From Mucilaginibacter sp. (lineage in GTDB: Bacteria; Bacteroidota; Bacteroidia; Sphingobacteriales; Sphingobacteriaceae): a stretch of 59,028 nucleotides of DNA. This document shows, in pieces, positions 8,166-17,367 of the stretch (positions are counted from its first letter, which is position 1; every line of letters starts with the position of its first letter). The translations under genes were made by a program, and so were the position numbers. The notes beneath the pieces are model-generated. The model was not told the origin of the DNA. It searched no databases and worked only from the letters and a program-made list of their open reading frames with translations. The stretch covers positions 1 to 59,028 of the forward strand of contig JAUCSE010000103.1 of the NCBI GenBank assembly GCA_030445275.1, read 5' to 3'.

Positions 8166-8274
8166 TTCTGAGAACTGAGTTAAAATGACAAACAATTTAG
8201 TCAAAAAGCCTTGTAATCCTTTAATTCCATAAATCCTGGTTCAGACAAAAACTCACAACTCATCACTCAAAACT
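8164..8274. repeat. Iterated-word hairpin between two gene ends
   Basis: AGTTCTGAGAACTGAGTT (8164-8181) starts at the stop codon of the permease gene. It is matched in inverted orientation at 8257-8274 (14/18 identical, no gaps), eight bases from the stop of the convergent thioesterase. Between the arms lies the word string TTGTCTGAACCAGGATTTATGG (minus strand, about 8228-8249). It can serve both genes as a weak terminator. Confidence 0.5.
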
Positions 8275-8282
8275 TCCGCCAA

Positions 8283-8702
8283 CTAAATCAAATATTGGTC
8301 AATTACATCCTGCGGGATCTTAGCTCCGCGACCGGTGGCCATATCAATCATGGTATAATCAAACCAGCCATCGCAACATATTTTGTTGGTGGCTTTGTTG
8401 GTGATGGTAAATTTTACGCGGCAACCTTTATCGTCAATGCTTTCGATACCGGTTTTTACAATAAAGTAGTCGCCCATAGTTAAGGCACGTTTATAGTCAA
8501 CGTGTGCAGTACGTACTACCCAGCCAAAACCACGTTCCATGAATTTCTCCATCGCCATGCCATAACAGCGTTCCATCTGATCATAGCGGGCAGCCAGTAC
8601 ATAGTCAAAATATTTGCTGTTATGTACATGGTGAAACATATCAATATCATCAGGGCGCACGCGCAGTTCGGTTTCAAAAGTAGAGTATACAAGAGTATTC
8701 AT
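8283..8702 (-). CDS. Acyl-CoA thioesterase, 4HBT-type hot-dog protein
   Basis: 139 residues, single hot-dog domain. ELRVRPDDIDMFHHVHNSKYF is the active-site helix region; D19 or D21 would correspond to the catalytic Asp. The close of the protein (CCDGWFDYTMIDMATGR) is typical of YbgC/4HBT proteins. Cytoplasmic; substrate unknown. Monocistronic, convergent with the ABC pair. Confidence 0.87.
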   Translation of the reverse strand: MNTLVYSTFETELRVRPDDIDMFHHVHNSKYFDYVLAARYDQMERCYGMAMEKFMERGFGWVVRTAHVDYKRALTMGDYFIVKTGIESIDDKGCRVKFTITNKATNKICCDGWFDYTMIDMATGRGAKIPQDVIDQYLI

Positions 8703-8829
8703 GAGGCAAAGATAAGGAGTTGGGTTATTAAGTGGGTGGTTGATTCATGAACAACTCGTTTTTATAACCAGTTTGCTATTATTATCTGTTCGGGTTTTTC
8801 TTATCTTAGGACGAAACTCATCACCTACA

Positions 8830-10629
8830 ATGAAAATACTGTGTAAACTACCGCTGTTTATTTTTTTGCCATTCTGTTTTGCTGCATATGCACAGCAAAA
8901 ACCAGCAAATATGCAATATACTGTTTCCATGGAGAAAGCAGTTGATCACTTTTATCATGTAGAACTGATAAGCAAGGCCCCAAAGAAAACGCTCGACTTT
9001 AAAATGTGTGCCTGGACTCCCGGATACTACCAACTGCTTGATTTTGCAGGCGCTGTTCAAAATTTTAACGTTACCGATAATAAAGGTTTAACACTAAAGT
9101 GGGAAAAGCCATCAAAGAACATTTGGCGTGTTTATAACAATAACGGAGGTATAGTAAAAGTTTCATACGATGTGAAGGCTACAATTGCTTTTGTTGGTAA
9201 TGTGTACCTTGACGAAACAAGAGGATATATCACACCCGGCGGTTTGTTCATGTACCTTGATCAGGAACTACATAATCCGGTTACCATACAGATGAAGCCA
9301 TACAGCAAATGGACGGATAGGGTAGCAACAGGGCTTGACACTATCCCCGGGAAATACCATGTGTTCAAGGCTGATAACTTTGATGTATTATATGACAGCC
9401 CCTTCCTGATGGGCGATCTGGAAGTATTGTCACCATTTACGGTAAAAGGTAAGCCGCATAATTTTATTGGTTATAAGCTTCCGCCTTTTGACCGGCAGAG
9501 ATTTATGAATGATCTTAAAAAGATTGTTGAAACAGGCAGCAACATTATTGGCGAAATACCTTATACACATTACACATTTTTATCAATAGGTGCCGGTGGG
9601 GGAGGAATTGAACATTTAAACTCTACCTCATTAAGTTTTAACGGAGGCTTTGACTCACCACAAGCCAGAAAAAGGTTGTACAGTTTTATCGCACATGAAT
9701 ATTTTCATCATTATAACGTAAAACGTATAAGGCCAATTGAGCTGGGGCCTTTTGATTACTCTAAAGAGAACCATACCAACATGCTGTGGGTATCAGAAGG
9801 GTTTACGGTTTATTATGAATACCTGATAGTAAGACGTGCCGGTTTAATGAACGATGAGGATATGCTGAGCGATTTTCAAAAAAACATTCAAAACTATGAA
9901 AACAAGCCAGGTCATTTTTACCAATCGGCTACGCAGGCTAGCTATAATACCTGGAATGACGGGCCCAACGGGCGTGTAAATGAAGATATTAATAAAACCA
10001 TCTCTTACTATGATAAGGGTCCTGTACTTGGATTAATGCTTGATTTTAGCATACGGCATGCCACTAAAAATAAAAAAACGCTTGACGATGTAATGCGCCT
10101 GCTTTACTATAAATACTATAAACAGTTAAAACGTGGTTTTACGGAGCAGGAATTTAGAAAAGAGTGCGAAAAGATGGCCGGTATACCAATGCCCGAATTA
10201 TTTGAATATGCTTCGACCGTTAAGCCTCCTGATTATCCAAAATACTTTGCCTATGGTGGCTTGTCTATAGATACCAATGCAACCACAACTTTTAACTCCT
10301 GGATAGGCATTAACGTAAGGCAACAGCGTGATACATTGAAGATAACTACAGTTGAACCTAATTCGCCGGCCTGGAATAAAAATGTAAGGGGAGGAACCAG
10401 TATATTGACTATTGACGGTAGTCCTGCAACGCAACAACTGCTTTATCACATATTTGAATCAAAAAATAACGGTGATACCCTGAAGCTTACATTGCAAAAA
10501 GGATTGGTAAAACAAGATGTTGCTATTGTATTAGGTACCAAGAAAGAGAAAACCTTTAAGATAAGCCCTCTGCCCAACCCCGACTTGCTACAGGCGGATA
10601 TCTATAAAAGCTGGACGGGTAATAGGTAA
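8830..10629 (+). CDS. M61-family metallopeptidase with PDZ domain
   Basis: A secreted or periplasmic zinc aminopeptidase-like enzyme of the glycyl aminopeptidase (M61) family. I chose ATG 8830 over the longer frame because a good signal peptide follows at once (MKILCKLPLFIFLPFCFAAYA then QQ). Of 599 residues, HEYFH at 289-293 is the zinc site and WVSEGF with E323 supplies the third ligand. A PDZ domain follows near the C-terminus (YGGLSIDTN..., VEPNSPAW). It stands alone, divergent from the thioesterase. Confidence 0.92.
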   Translation: MKILCKLPLFIFLPFCFAAYAQQKPANMQYTVSMEKAVDHFYHVELISKAPKKTLDFKMCAWTPGYYQLLDFAGAVQNFNVTDNKGLTLKWEKPSKNIWRVYNNNGGIVKVSYDVKATIAFVGNVYLDETRGYITPGGLFMYLDQELHNPVTIQMKPYSKWTDRVATGLDTIPGKYHVFKADNFDVLYDSPFLMGDLEVLSPFTVKGKPHNFIGYKLPPFDRQRFMNDLKKIVETGSNIIGEIPYTHYTFLSIGAGGGGIEHLNSTSLSFNGGFDSPQARKRLYSFIAHEYFHHYNVKRIRPIELGPFDYSKENHTNMLWVSEGFTVYYEYLIVRRAGLMNDEDMLSDFQKNIQNYENKPGHFYQSATQASYNTWNDGPNGRVNEDINKTISYYDKGPVLGLMLDFSIRHATKNKKTLDDVMRLLYYKYYKQLKRGFTEQEFRKECEKMAGIPMPELFEYASTVKPPDYPKYFAYGGLSIDTNATTTFNSWIGINVRQQRDTLKITTVEPNSPAWNKNVRGGTSILTIDGSPATQQLLYHIFESKNNGDTLKLTLQKGLVKQDVAIVLGTKKEKTFKISPLPNPDLLQADIYKSWTGNR

Positions 10630-10657
10630 ATATCCGCTGATTCAACTTGTTAATCCC

Positions 10658-10688
10658 TTGCATATATGAAACACTAACTGTATCTTTG
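10658..10688 (+). promoter_or_regulatory. Promoter of rpsO
   Basis: TTG (10658-10660), 20 bases, TATCTTTG (10681-10688): a full match to the Bacteroidota consensus. The downstream CACCTC is shared with the rplU promoter at 58 kb. Confidence 0.85.
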
Positions 10689-10732
10689 CACCTCAATTAA
10701 TTAATCATTCACGCTTTAATATTATTCAAGTA

Positions 10733-11011
10733 ATGTATTTAGGTAAAGAAGCAAAGGCAGAGATCTTTGCAAAACACGGTAAAGGTGCTACAGACACAGG
10801 TTCTGCAGAAGGACAAGTAGCATTATTCACCACCCGTATTGCACACTTAACTGGTCACCTGAAAAAAAACAAACATGATTTTTCAACCCAGTTATCACTT
10901 CAAAAATTAGTAGGTAAACGCCGTGCATTACTGGCATACTTATTCAAAAAAGACATTGAAAGATACCGTGCTATCATCAAGGCTTTACAGCTAAGGGATA
11001 TCATTAAGTAA
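10733..11011 (+). CDS. rpsO: 30S ribosomal protein S15
   Basis: S15 binds 16S rRNA early in small-subunit assembly. The 92 residues include the family blocks DTGSAEGQVALFTTRI, LTGHLKKNKHDFSTQLSLQKLVGKRRALLAYL and the C-terminal RYRAIIKALQLRDI. It begins MYLGKEAK, a few residues longer than many orthologues. A strong promoter precedes it and a terminator separates it from pnp, the same gene order as in E. coli. Confidence 0.97.
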   Translation: MYLGKEAKAEIFAKHGKGATDTGSAEGQVALFTTRIAHLTGHLKKNKHDFSTQLSLQKLVGKRRALLAYLFKKDIERYRAIIKALQLRDIIK

Positions 11012-11029
11012 TTATCTCCGTTTTTATTT

Positions 11030-11062
11030 AAAAGCCATCCTGATTTAGAGGATGGCTTTTTT
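11030..11062 (+). terminator. Terminator between rpsO and pnp
   Basis: AAAAGCCATCC (11030-11040) and GGATGGCTTTT (11050-11060) form an 11-bp stem followed by T residues. It may be partial, allowing some readthrough into pnp. Confidence 0.85.
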
Positions 11063-11093
11063 ACTTTGAAACAATATTCACACACATAAAACC

Positions 11094-11122
11094 GATGCGC
11101 TCCGAAAGATGAAAAGCGCATC
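11094..11122 (+). promoter_or_regulatory. Stem-loop in the pnp leader
   Basis: GATGCGCT (11094-11101) and AGCGCATC (11115-11122) form a perfect 8-bp stem with a 13-base loop, ending 14 bases before the pnp ATG. No T run follows, so it is not a terminator. In enterobacteria a leader hairpin is the site of RNase III and PNPase autocontrol; a similar role here is inference. Confidence 0.5.
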
Positions 11123-11136
11123 ACAAACAAAACAAG

Positions 11137-13272
11137 ATGAGTTTAAACGTAATTAAAAAGGTTATTGATTTAGGTGACGGCCGCACCATTGAGATCGAAA
11201 CCGGTAAACTGGCCAAACAAGCCGATGGCTCTGTAGTAATTAAAATGGGTGATACCATGTTATTGGCTACTGTAGTATCATCACTCGAAGCGAAAGAGGG
11301 AGTTGATTTTTTACCCCTTTCTGTTGATTATCAGGAAAAATACGCTGCCACTGGTCGTATACCAGGTGGTTTTTTACGCCGTGAGGCTCGTTTATCAGAC
11401 TATGAGGTTTTGATCTCTCGTTTGGTTGACCGCGCTTTACGCCCAATGTTCCCTGAAGATTATCATGCTGATACACAAGTGATGATATCTTTAATATCTG
11501 CCGATAAGGATATTATGCCTGATTGTTTGGCAGGTTTAGCTGCATCAGCTGCATTATCTGTTTCTGATATCCCTTTTAATGGTCCAATATCTGAAGTTCG
11601 TGTAGCTAAAGTTGATGGCCAGTTAGTGATCAACCCAACGTTAAGTCAATTAGAGAAAGCAACTTTAGAGTTTATTGTTGCTGGTTCTGAGCATGACATT
11701 AACATGGTTGAAGGTGAATCAAAAGAAATTCAGGAAGCTGAACTTGTTGAGGCTATTAAATTTGCTCACACTGCCATTAAACTACAGTGTTTAGCTCAAA
11801 AAGAGTTAACTATTGAAGTTGGCAAAACTCAAAAACGCGTTTATTGCCACGAAAACAGCAATGAAGACTTGAAAAAAGCCATCTATGCTGCTACTTATGA
11901 TCAGGTTTATGCTATCGCTTCTTCTGCATCAGCGAAAGATGAGCGTTCGGCTAAATTTAAAGAAGTACGTGACACTTATATCGCTACTTTAGGTGAGATA
12001 GATGATGTTACCAAATTTCTTGCTAAAAAATACTATCACGATGTGGAGTATGATGCTATCCGTAACCTGGTATTAGACGAAGGTAAACGTTTAGATGGCC
12101 GTACAACTACACAGATCCGCCCTATCTGGAGTGAAGTTGGTTACTTACCATCTGCTCACGGTTCAGCTGTATTTACACGTGGCGAAACTCAATCATTAAC
12201 TACCGTTACCTTAGGTGCTAAGGATGATGAGCAAATGATTGATGGCGCGTTCATCAACGGATACCAAAAATTCCTGTTACACTATAATTTCCCGGGTTTT
12301 TCAACTGGTGAGGTTCGCCCTAACAGGGGTGCTGGCCGTCGTGAAATTGGTCATGGTAACCTGGCTATGCGTTCATTAAAACAAGTATTACCATCTGAGG
12401 ATGAAAATCCATACACCATCCGTATCGTATCTGATATATTGGAATCAAACGGTTCGTCGTCAATGGCAACAGTTTGTGCTGGTACATTAGCGCTGATGGA
12501 TGCTGGTATTAAAATCAAATCGCCGGTATCAGGTATCGCGATGGGGTTGATCACCAACGAAATGGGTACTAAATATGCTATCCTTTCTGATATTTTAGGT
12601 GATGAAGATCACCTGGGTGATATGGACTTTAAAGTAACCGGTACTGAAAAAGGTATTGTTGCTGTTCAGATGGATTTGAAGATCAATGGCTTATCATACG
12701 AAGTGTTAACCAATGCTTTGAACCAGGCTAAAGATGGTCGTTTGCACATCCTTGGCGAAATGGCTAAAACACTTACTGCTCCTCGTGTTGATTACAAACC
12801 ACACGCTCCGCGTATTGTTACCATTAAAATTGATAAAGAATTTATTGGTGCAGTTATCGGGCCCGGTGGTAAAATTATTCAGGAGATGCAGCGCGAAACA
12901 GGTGCAACCATTTCTATCGAAGAAAAAGACAACCAGGGTATTGTTCAGATATTTGCTGATAACAAAGCCTCTATTGACCAGGCTTTAACCCGTATCCGTA
13001 ACATTGCTTCAAAACCTGAAGTGGGCGAAATATATGAAGGTAAAGTAAAATCAATTATGCCATTTGGTGCTTTTGTTGAAATTATGCCGGGTAAAGATGG
13101 CTTACTGCACATATCTGAAATTGACCACCGCCGCATTGAAAAAATGGACGGTATATTTGAGGTAGGCGATGAGGTAAGGGTAAAATTGCTTGACGTTGAT
13201 AAACAAGGAAAATTAAAACTTTCCCGCAAAGCATTATTACCAAGGCCAGAGTCACCAAAGGCTGAAAGTTAA
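11137..13272 (+). CDS. pnp: Polyribonucleotide nucleotidyltransferase (PNPase)
   Basis: A 3'-5' phosphorolytic RNA exonuclease. The 711 residues contain two RNase PH domains (the second with GRREIGHGNLAMRSL and SSMATVCAGTLALMDAG), a KH domain (FIGAVIGPGGKIIQEM near 568-585) and a C-terminal S1 domain (GEIYEGKVKSIMPFGAFVEI... DGLLHISEI). All are complete. It is the usual partner of rpsO and carries its own terminator. Confidence 0.98.
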   Translation: MSLNVIKKVIDLGDGRTIEIETGKLAKQADGSVVIKMGDTMLLATVVSSLEAKEGVDFLPLSVDYQEKYAATGRIPGGFLRREARLSDYEVLISRLVDRALRPMFPEDYHADTQVMISLISADKDIMPDCLAGLAASAALSVSDIPFNGPISEVRVAKVDGQLVINPTLSQLEKATLEFIVAGSEHDINMVEGESKEIQEAELVEAIKFAHTAIKLQCLAQKELTIEVGKTQKRVYCHENSNEDLKKAIYAATYDQVYAIASSASAKDERSAKFKEVRDTYIATLGEIDDVTKFLAKKYYHDVEYDAIRNLVLDEGKRLDGRTTTQIRPIWSEVGYLPSAHGSAVFTRGETQSLTTVTLGAKDDEQMIDGAFINGYQKFLLHYNFPGFSTGEVRPNRGAGRREIGHGNLAMRSLKQVLPSEDENPYTIRIVSDILESNGSSSMATVCAGTLALMDAGIKIKSPVSGIAMGLITNEMGTKYAILSDILGDEDHLGDMDFKVTGTEKGIVAVQMDLKINGLSYEVLTNALNQAKDGRLHILGEMAKTLTAPRVDYKPHAPRIVTIKIDKEFIGAVIGPGGKIIQEMQRETGATISIEEKDNQGIVQIFADNKASIDQALTRIRNIASKPEVGEIYEGKVKSIMPFGAFVEIMPGKDGLLHISEIDHRRIEKMDGIFEVGDEVRVKLLDVDKQGKLKLSRKALLPRPESPKAES

Positions 13273-13286
13273 TCGAATTGAATTTT

Positions 13287-13323
13287 AAATAGCAAAGCCC
13301 TCGTTTCGAGGGTTTTGCTATTT
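13287..13323 (+). terminator. Terminator of pnp
   Basis: A 17-bp stem with one G-U pair (13287-13303 with 13307-13323) around TTT, ending in TTTAAT. Nearly symmetrical. Confidence 0.85.
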
Positions 13324-13442
13324 AATCTGTTTTAGTTCCCGTATTTTTTTCTAAAAAGTAAAACAAAATTTACTTGTTTAAACTTTATAACAGTTAATAG
13401 ATAGTTGGTAAAACCATAAAGTCCGATCCTGCTTGAAAAACA

Positions 13443-13715
13443 ATGACTTCTTCTACTAATGATCCTTTAGATTTTCTCAACAATAATCCGCATGGGATAC
13501 AGTCGGGTGGACAAACAGATTTGGTCCAGTTGCTATTGTATGAGATTATAAGGGTTAAGGAGTTGATTGTATATTATGATTCCATTCCCAATGGAGGTGG
13601 GCAACTTGGTTCATCAATCCTGAATGAACTGGTATCAGAAGCTTATAGCTCCCTGGTAAATTATGATACCGTACTGATGAAAAAGTACTACGACCTTTTG
13701 CTTAACTGCGATTAG
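13443..13715 (+). CDS. Small protein of unknown function
   Basis: A 90-residue soluble acidic protein. The first 25 residues are polar and Gly/Asn rich; the rest looks helical (LVQLLLYEIIRVKELIVYYDS, ILNELVSEAYSSLVNYDTVLMKKYYDLL). No signal peptide, membrane span or Cys. I recognise no family. It stands alone with its own upstream AT-rich region, and codon use resembles its neighbours, so it is likely a real gene. Confidence 0.6.
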   Translation: MTSSTNDPLDFLNNNPHGIQSGGQTDLVQLLLYEIIRVKELIVYYDSIPNGGGQLGSSILNELVSEAYSSLVNYDTVLMKKYYDLLLNCD

Positions 13716-13725
13716 TCCCTCAACC

Positions 13726-13741
13726 TCCGCCAGCTGGCGGA
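13726..13741. repeat. 16-bp perfect palindrome
   Basis: TCCGCCAGCTGGCGGA, 10 bases after the stop of the small gene. GC-rich compared with its surroundings, so it probably acts as a terminator-like or REP-like palindrome. Confidence 0.5.
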
Positions 13742-13785
13742 AGAATTTTTGAATTACTCCTTTTATTGAAATCTAAAATTTCTTG

Positions 13786-13860
13786 TCATTCCGAACGGAG
13801 TGAAGAATCTGTTGTGCGACATAAAAAGCGCCTCATTGCGAGGCACGAAGCAATGAGGCG
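13786..13860. repeat. REP-like half unit and hairpin
   Basis: A single REP arm (13786-13811, ...GAACGGAGTGAAGAATC) is followed by a perfect 10-bp hairpin CGCCTCATTG/CAATGAGGCG (13829-13838, 13851-13860). Both share the ATTGCGAGGCACGAAGCAAT and GAGTGAAGAATC wording of the REP-like family at 17, 34 and 53 kb. Confidence 0.55.
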
Positions 13861-13899
13861 TGTATAAATAAAATAAATAATATGAGGTGACTGTTCCAT

Positions 13900-13947
13900 G
13901 TTCGTGTTCGGATGTCCCCAAAACCCGAACAAAATCCGAACAGGAAC
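13900..13947. repeat. Inverted repeat upstream of rpe
   Basis: GTTCGTGTTCGGAT (13900-13913) and ATCCGAACAGGAAC (13934-13947) pair with one mismatch over 14 bases. The 13716-14033 gap of about 318 bases holds only this, the palindrome and the REP unit. Confidence 0.5.
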
Positions 13948-14033
13948 GTTTCTCATTCCAAAATCTCAAAAAACTTTACACTAATTTTATGAACACTCCC
14001 TTCAGGGGGCCGGGGGGATTATTATATTTGCAT

Positions 14034-14684
14034 ATGAACCATTTAATAGCACCATCAATTTTAGCTGCCGATTTTGCCAACCTGCAACGTGATCTGGAAA
14101 TGATAGATAAAAGCGAGGCTGATTGGGTGCATGTTGATATTATGGATGGCATGTTTGTGCCTAATATATCTTTTGGCTTCCCGGTTGTAAGCGCTGCTAA
14201 AAAACATGCTACCAAACCGTTTGATGTGCATTTGATGATTGTGGAACCCGATCGTTATTTAAAAGCCTTTAAGGATGTTGGAGCTAATGGTATTACGGTA
14301 CATTATGAGGCTTGTCCGCATTTGCATCGCACTATTCAGGCTATAAAAGAGTTGGGATGCAGGGCAGGAGTGGCCCTTAATCCGCATACACCGGTTACAT
14401 TACTGCAGGATATTATTGCTGATCTGGACCTGGTTCTGATCATGTCTGTAAACCCGGGCTTTGGCGGACAAAAATTTATTGAGAACACTTACAAAAAACT
14501 CAAAGATCTTAAAGAACTGAGTCGCGAAAAAAATCCCAATCTATTTATTGAGGTTGATGGCGGGGTTGACCAAAACAATATCTCAAAACTGGTAGCAGCA
14601 GGTGCTAATGTACTGGTTGCAGGCAGTTCGGTGTTCTCGTCGGCCAACCCGTCGGCCGCCATATCCAACCTTAAAAACGCATAA
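14034..14684 (+). CDS. rpe: Ribulose-phosphate 3-epimerase
   Basis: Interconverts ribulose-5-P and xylulose-5-P in the pentose phosphate pathway. 216 residues from ATG 14034, the usual length; the longer frame adds an unlikely N-terminus. Motifs: LIAPSILAADFANL, VHVDIMDGMFVPNISFG (metal and catalytic Asp), VHLMIVEPDRYL, VNPGFGGQKF and EVDGGV. TATATTTG, a promoter -7 match, ends only three bases before this ATG, which would give a nearly leaderless message if used. Confidence 0.95.
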   Translation: MNHLIAPSILAADFANLQRDLEMIDKSEADWVHVDIMDGMFVPNISFGFPVVSAAKKHATKPFDVHLMIVEPDRYLKAFKDVGANGITVHYEACPHLHRTIQAIKELGCRAGVALNPHTPVTLLQDIIADLDLVLIMSVNPGFGGQKFIENTYKKLKDLKELSREKNPNLFIEVDGGVDQNNISKLVAAGANVLVAGSSVFSSANPSAAISNLKNA

Positions 14685-14687
14685 AAG

Positions 14688-14705
14688 TTATTACAATTGT
14701 AATAA
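14688..14705. promoter_or_regulatory. 18-bp perfect palindrome after rpe
   Basis: TTATTACAATTGTAATAA, three bases past the rpe stop and 180 bases before serC. No T run follows. Either a weak terminator or an operator; a dimeric regulator site is possible. Confidence 0.4.
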
Positions 14706-14885
14706 TTACTACCAACCTAATAGGATTAATTAAAAATTTGCAATCAAAGGGCCTTTTGTTGATTAATTGATTATTTTAAAAAAAATGCAAATAATCTCTA
14801 TATATTTTGTCAGATTAATTAACTTCGGCCCAACTAAATACGAAGTTCCTAATCGTGTATACAGAACCTACAATTTGTTAACTAT

Positions 14886-15956
14886 ATGAAACATAATTTT
14901 GGTGCCGGACCGGGCATTTTACCTCAGGAAGTTTTAAAACAAGCTGCTGAGGCGGTAATTGATTTTAATGGTATAGGATTGTCATTGTTAGAGATCTCGC
15001 ACCGTTCAAAAGAATTTGAAGCAGTTTTAGATGAAGCTGTTAGTTTGGTGAAAGAATTATTCAACGTTCCTGAAGGTTATTCGGTACTGTTTTTACAAGG
15101 TGGTGCCAGTACACAGTTTGCTTTAGCGCCTTATAACCTGTTGCCATCAACAGGTAAAGCGGCTTACCTTGAAACAGGTGTATGGGCAAATAAAGCCATA
15201 AAGGAAGCCAAATATTTTGGCGAAGTTGAGATTGTTGCAACATCAAAAGAAAGCAACTTTACCTATATCCCTAAGGATTATACCATACCTGCTGATGCTG
15301 CTTATTTCCACATCACTTCAAACAATACTATTTACGGTACACAATTACAGGAGTTGCCAACATCGTCACCAATACCGGTGGTTTGTGATATGTCGTCAGA
15401 TATATTTAGCCGCAAGGTAAACGTTGCCGATTTTGGTTTAATATATGCAGGCGCTCAGAAAAATATGGGTCCGGCTGGTGTAACGCTGGTAATTGTAAAA
15501 GATGATATCCTTGGCAAAGTTGATCGTAAGATCCCGGCTATGTTCAATTATCAAACTCAGATAGAAGGTGGCTCTATGTACAATACGCCTCCTTGTTTTG
15601 CTATCTATGTATCTATGCTTACCCTCCGTTGGTTAAAAGCTAAAGGTGGTGTTGCAGCCATTGAGCAGGAAAACATTACCAAAGCAAAAGCGCTTTACAA
15701 TGCTATAGAAAGCAATCCTTTCTTTAAAGGTGTTTGCGTGCCTGAAGATCGCTCCAATATGAATGTATGCTTTGTGGCCGAAAACCCTGAGCATGAAAAA
15801 CCATTCCTTAAACTGTGTGATGAAAGAGGCATAATAGGTGTAAAAGGCCACAGAAGTGTTGGTGGTTTCCGGGCATCAATATATAACGCGTTACCATTGA
15901 GCAGCGTACTTGCGCTGATTGATGTAATGCAGGAGTTTGCTGACAATAATAAATAA
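14886..15956 (+). CDS. serC: Phosphoserine aminotransferase
   Basis: PLP enzyme of serine synthesis that makes 3-phosphoserine. 356 residues; HNFGAGPGILPQEVL opens the protein, LFLQGGAST is the phosphate-binding loop, GAQKNMGPAGVT contains the PLP Lys, and GHRSVGGFRASIYNALP closes it. It sits just ahead of serA and the pair gives the first two steps of the serine pathway. A 200-base AT-rich leader precedes it. Confidence 0.97.
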   Translation: MKHNFGAGPGILPQEVLKQAAEAVIDFNGIGLSLLEISHRSKEFEAVLDEAVSLVKELFNVPEGYSVLFLQGGASTQFALAPYNLLPSTGKAAYLETGVWANKAIKEAKYFGEVEIVATSKESNFTYIPKDYTIPADAAYFHITSNNTIYGTQLQELPTSSPIPVVCDMSSDIFSRKVNVADFGLIYAGAQKNMGPAGVTLVIVKDDILGKVDRKIPAMFNYQTQIEGGSMYNTPPCFAIYVSMLTLRWLKAKGGVAAIEQENITKAKALYNAIESNPFFKGVCVPEDRSNMNVCFVAENPEHEKPFLKLCDERGIIGVKGHRSVGGFRASIYNALPLSSVLALIDVMQEFADNNK

Positions 15957-16024
15957 TTTATCGTCATTGGGGCATTAGTCATTTTAAAATGATGATGCCC
16001 CATGACTTAATGACCCTAATTAAG

Positions 16025-16975
16025 ATGATCAAAATATTAGCTAATGATGGTATAGATCCGATTGGAAAGCAACTTTTAGAAGATGCCGGATTTTTTGTTG
16101 ATACCAATAATATTCCACAGGATGAACTTCCTGAAAAGTTGAAGAACTACGATGCGATAACCGTTCGTAGTGCAACCAAAGTACGTAAAGCCTTAATTGA
16201 CGCTACACCAAATCTAAAACTGATTGGTCGTGGTGGTGTAGGTGTTGATAATATAGATGTTGATTATGCCAAAGAAAAAGGCATTGGTGTGTATAACACC
16301 CCGGCTTCTTCATCATTATCAGTAGCCGAACTGGTATTTGCCAGTTTATTTAGTGGTGTACGTTTTCTGCATGACAGCAACCGTAAAATGCCGGTTGATG
16401 GCGGTACTAAATTTAATGACCTGAAAAAGGCTTATGCTAAAGGTATTGAGCTGCGTGGTAAAACACTAGGTATCGTAGGTTTTGGTCGTATCGGTCGCGA
16501 GGTAGCTAAAATTGCTATCGGCGTAGGTATGGAAGTTATTGCTTATGACCTTTTTCCTTTTAACCCCGAGGTTGATATTGTTTTGGGTGGTGGTACTAAA
16601 GTAAAAGTGACTGTTAAAACAGCTACACTTGACGAGGTGATTAAACAATCAGATTTCATCACGCTGCATACCCCATTTATTGACAAAGCACTTTTAGGTG
16701 CCGAAGAATTGGCTCAAACCAAAAAAGGTGTAGGCCTGGTAAATATTTCACGTGGCGGCTTAATTGATGAGCTGGCTTTAGTTGATGCTTTAAACAGTGG
16801 CCAGGTTTCATTTGCCGCTCTTGATGTTTTTGATAACGAGCCAACCCCGCGCGAAGAAATATTAAAACACCCTAAAATTTCCCTGACTCCGCATATTGGC
16901 GCTGCCACTAACGAGGCCCAGGAACGTATAGGTGTGGAGCTTGCCAACCTGATCATTGATCACTTTAAAAAATAA
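16025..16975 (+). CDS. serA: D-3-phosphoglycerate dehydrogenase, short form
   Basis: Starts serine synthesis by oxidising 3-phosphoglycerate. ATG 16025 (MIKILANDGID) gives 316 residues; the upstream in-frame ATGs add a non-conserved tail. Motifs: GRGGVGVDNIDV, the NAD loop VGFGRIGREVA, the catalytic Arg/Glu/His region (NISRGGLIDE, TPHIGAATNEAQ). There is no C-terminal ACT domain, so classical serine feedback is not expected. A 68-base gap from serC suggests cotranscription. Confidence 0.95.
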   Translation: MIKILANDGIDPIGKQLLEDAGFFVDTNNIPQDELPEKLKNYDAITVRSATKVRKALIDATPNLKLIGRGGVGVDNIDVDYAKEKGIGVYNTPASSSLSVAELVFASLFSGVRFLHDSNRKMPVDGGTKFNDLKKAYAKGIELRGKTLGIVGFGRIGREVAKIAIGVGMEVIAYDLFPFNPEVDIVLGGGTKVKVTVKTATLDEVIKQSDFITLHTPFIDKALLGAEELAQTKKGVGLVNISRGGLIDELALVDALNSGQVSFAALDVFDNEPTPREEILKHPKISLTPHIGAATNEAQERIGVELANLIIDHFKK

Positions 16976-17003
16976 ATAAGCACGAACTTTACGAATTAAT
17001 GCG

Positions 17004-17034
17004 AATGGCACGAATCTTTCAGGTTCGTGCCATT
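17004..17034 (+). terminator. Terminator of serA
   Basis: AATGGCACGAA (17004-17014) pairs perfectly with TTCGTGCCATT (17024-17034), followed by TTGTTTTTAT. The preceding CACGAA/ACGAATTAATGCGAA words are iterated, like the other gene-end repeats. Confidence 0.85.
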
Positions 17035-17062
17035 TTGTTTTTATACTTAAAATAAAACCCGT

Positions 17063-17149
17063 TGTCATGCTGAACGATAGTGAAGTATCTATTCAGCAAC
17101 ATGCATAGTCTGTTAATAGATCCTTCGCTGGCGCTCAGGATGACAATTT
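17063..17149. repeat. REP-like palindromic element, copy A
   Basis: Arms 17063-17093 and 17115-17145 pair with 25/31 matches, with a 21-base loop. About 90% identical over 86 bases to copy B at 17936. The gap from serA to the GNAT gene (17035-17367) also holds a 9-bp hairpin (17199-17207/17214-17222) and a GTTCGACAGGCTCACCATGA REP fragment near 17288. Confidence 0.7.
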
Positions 17150-17367
17150 AGAAAAGCATTTCCCCTGTTGGCTGCGGTTCGCACCGGCAACTATGCAAAT
17201 CGTCTGTAAAGACACAGACGATGGTTATAAAGTTGTCTGTTATGGTGTCTGTCGAAGACTTGTGCGAAGAGGCCTTACTCACCATGGTTCGACAGGCTCA
17301 CCATGACATCTGAGACTTAACAAGATGTTTTGAATAATAATTTATAAATTGAGGTAAATTATCCAAC

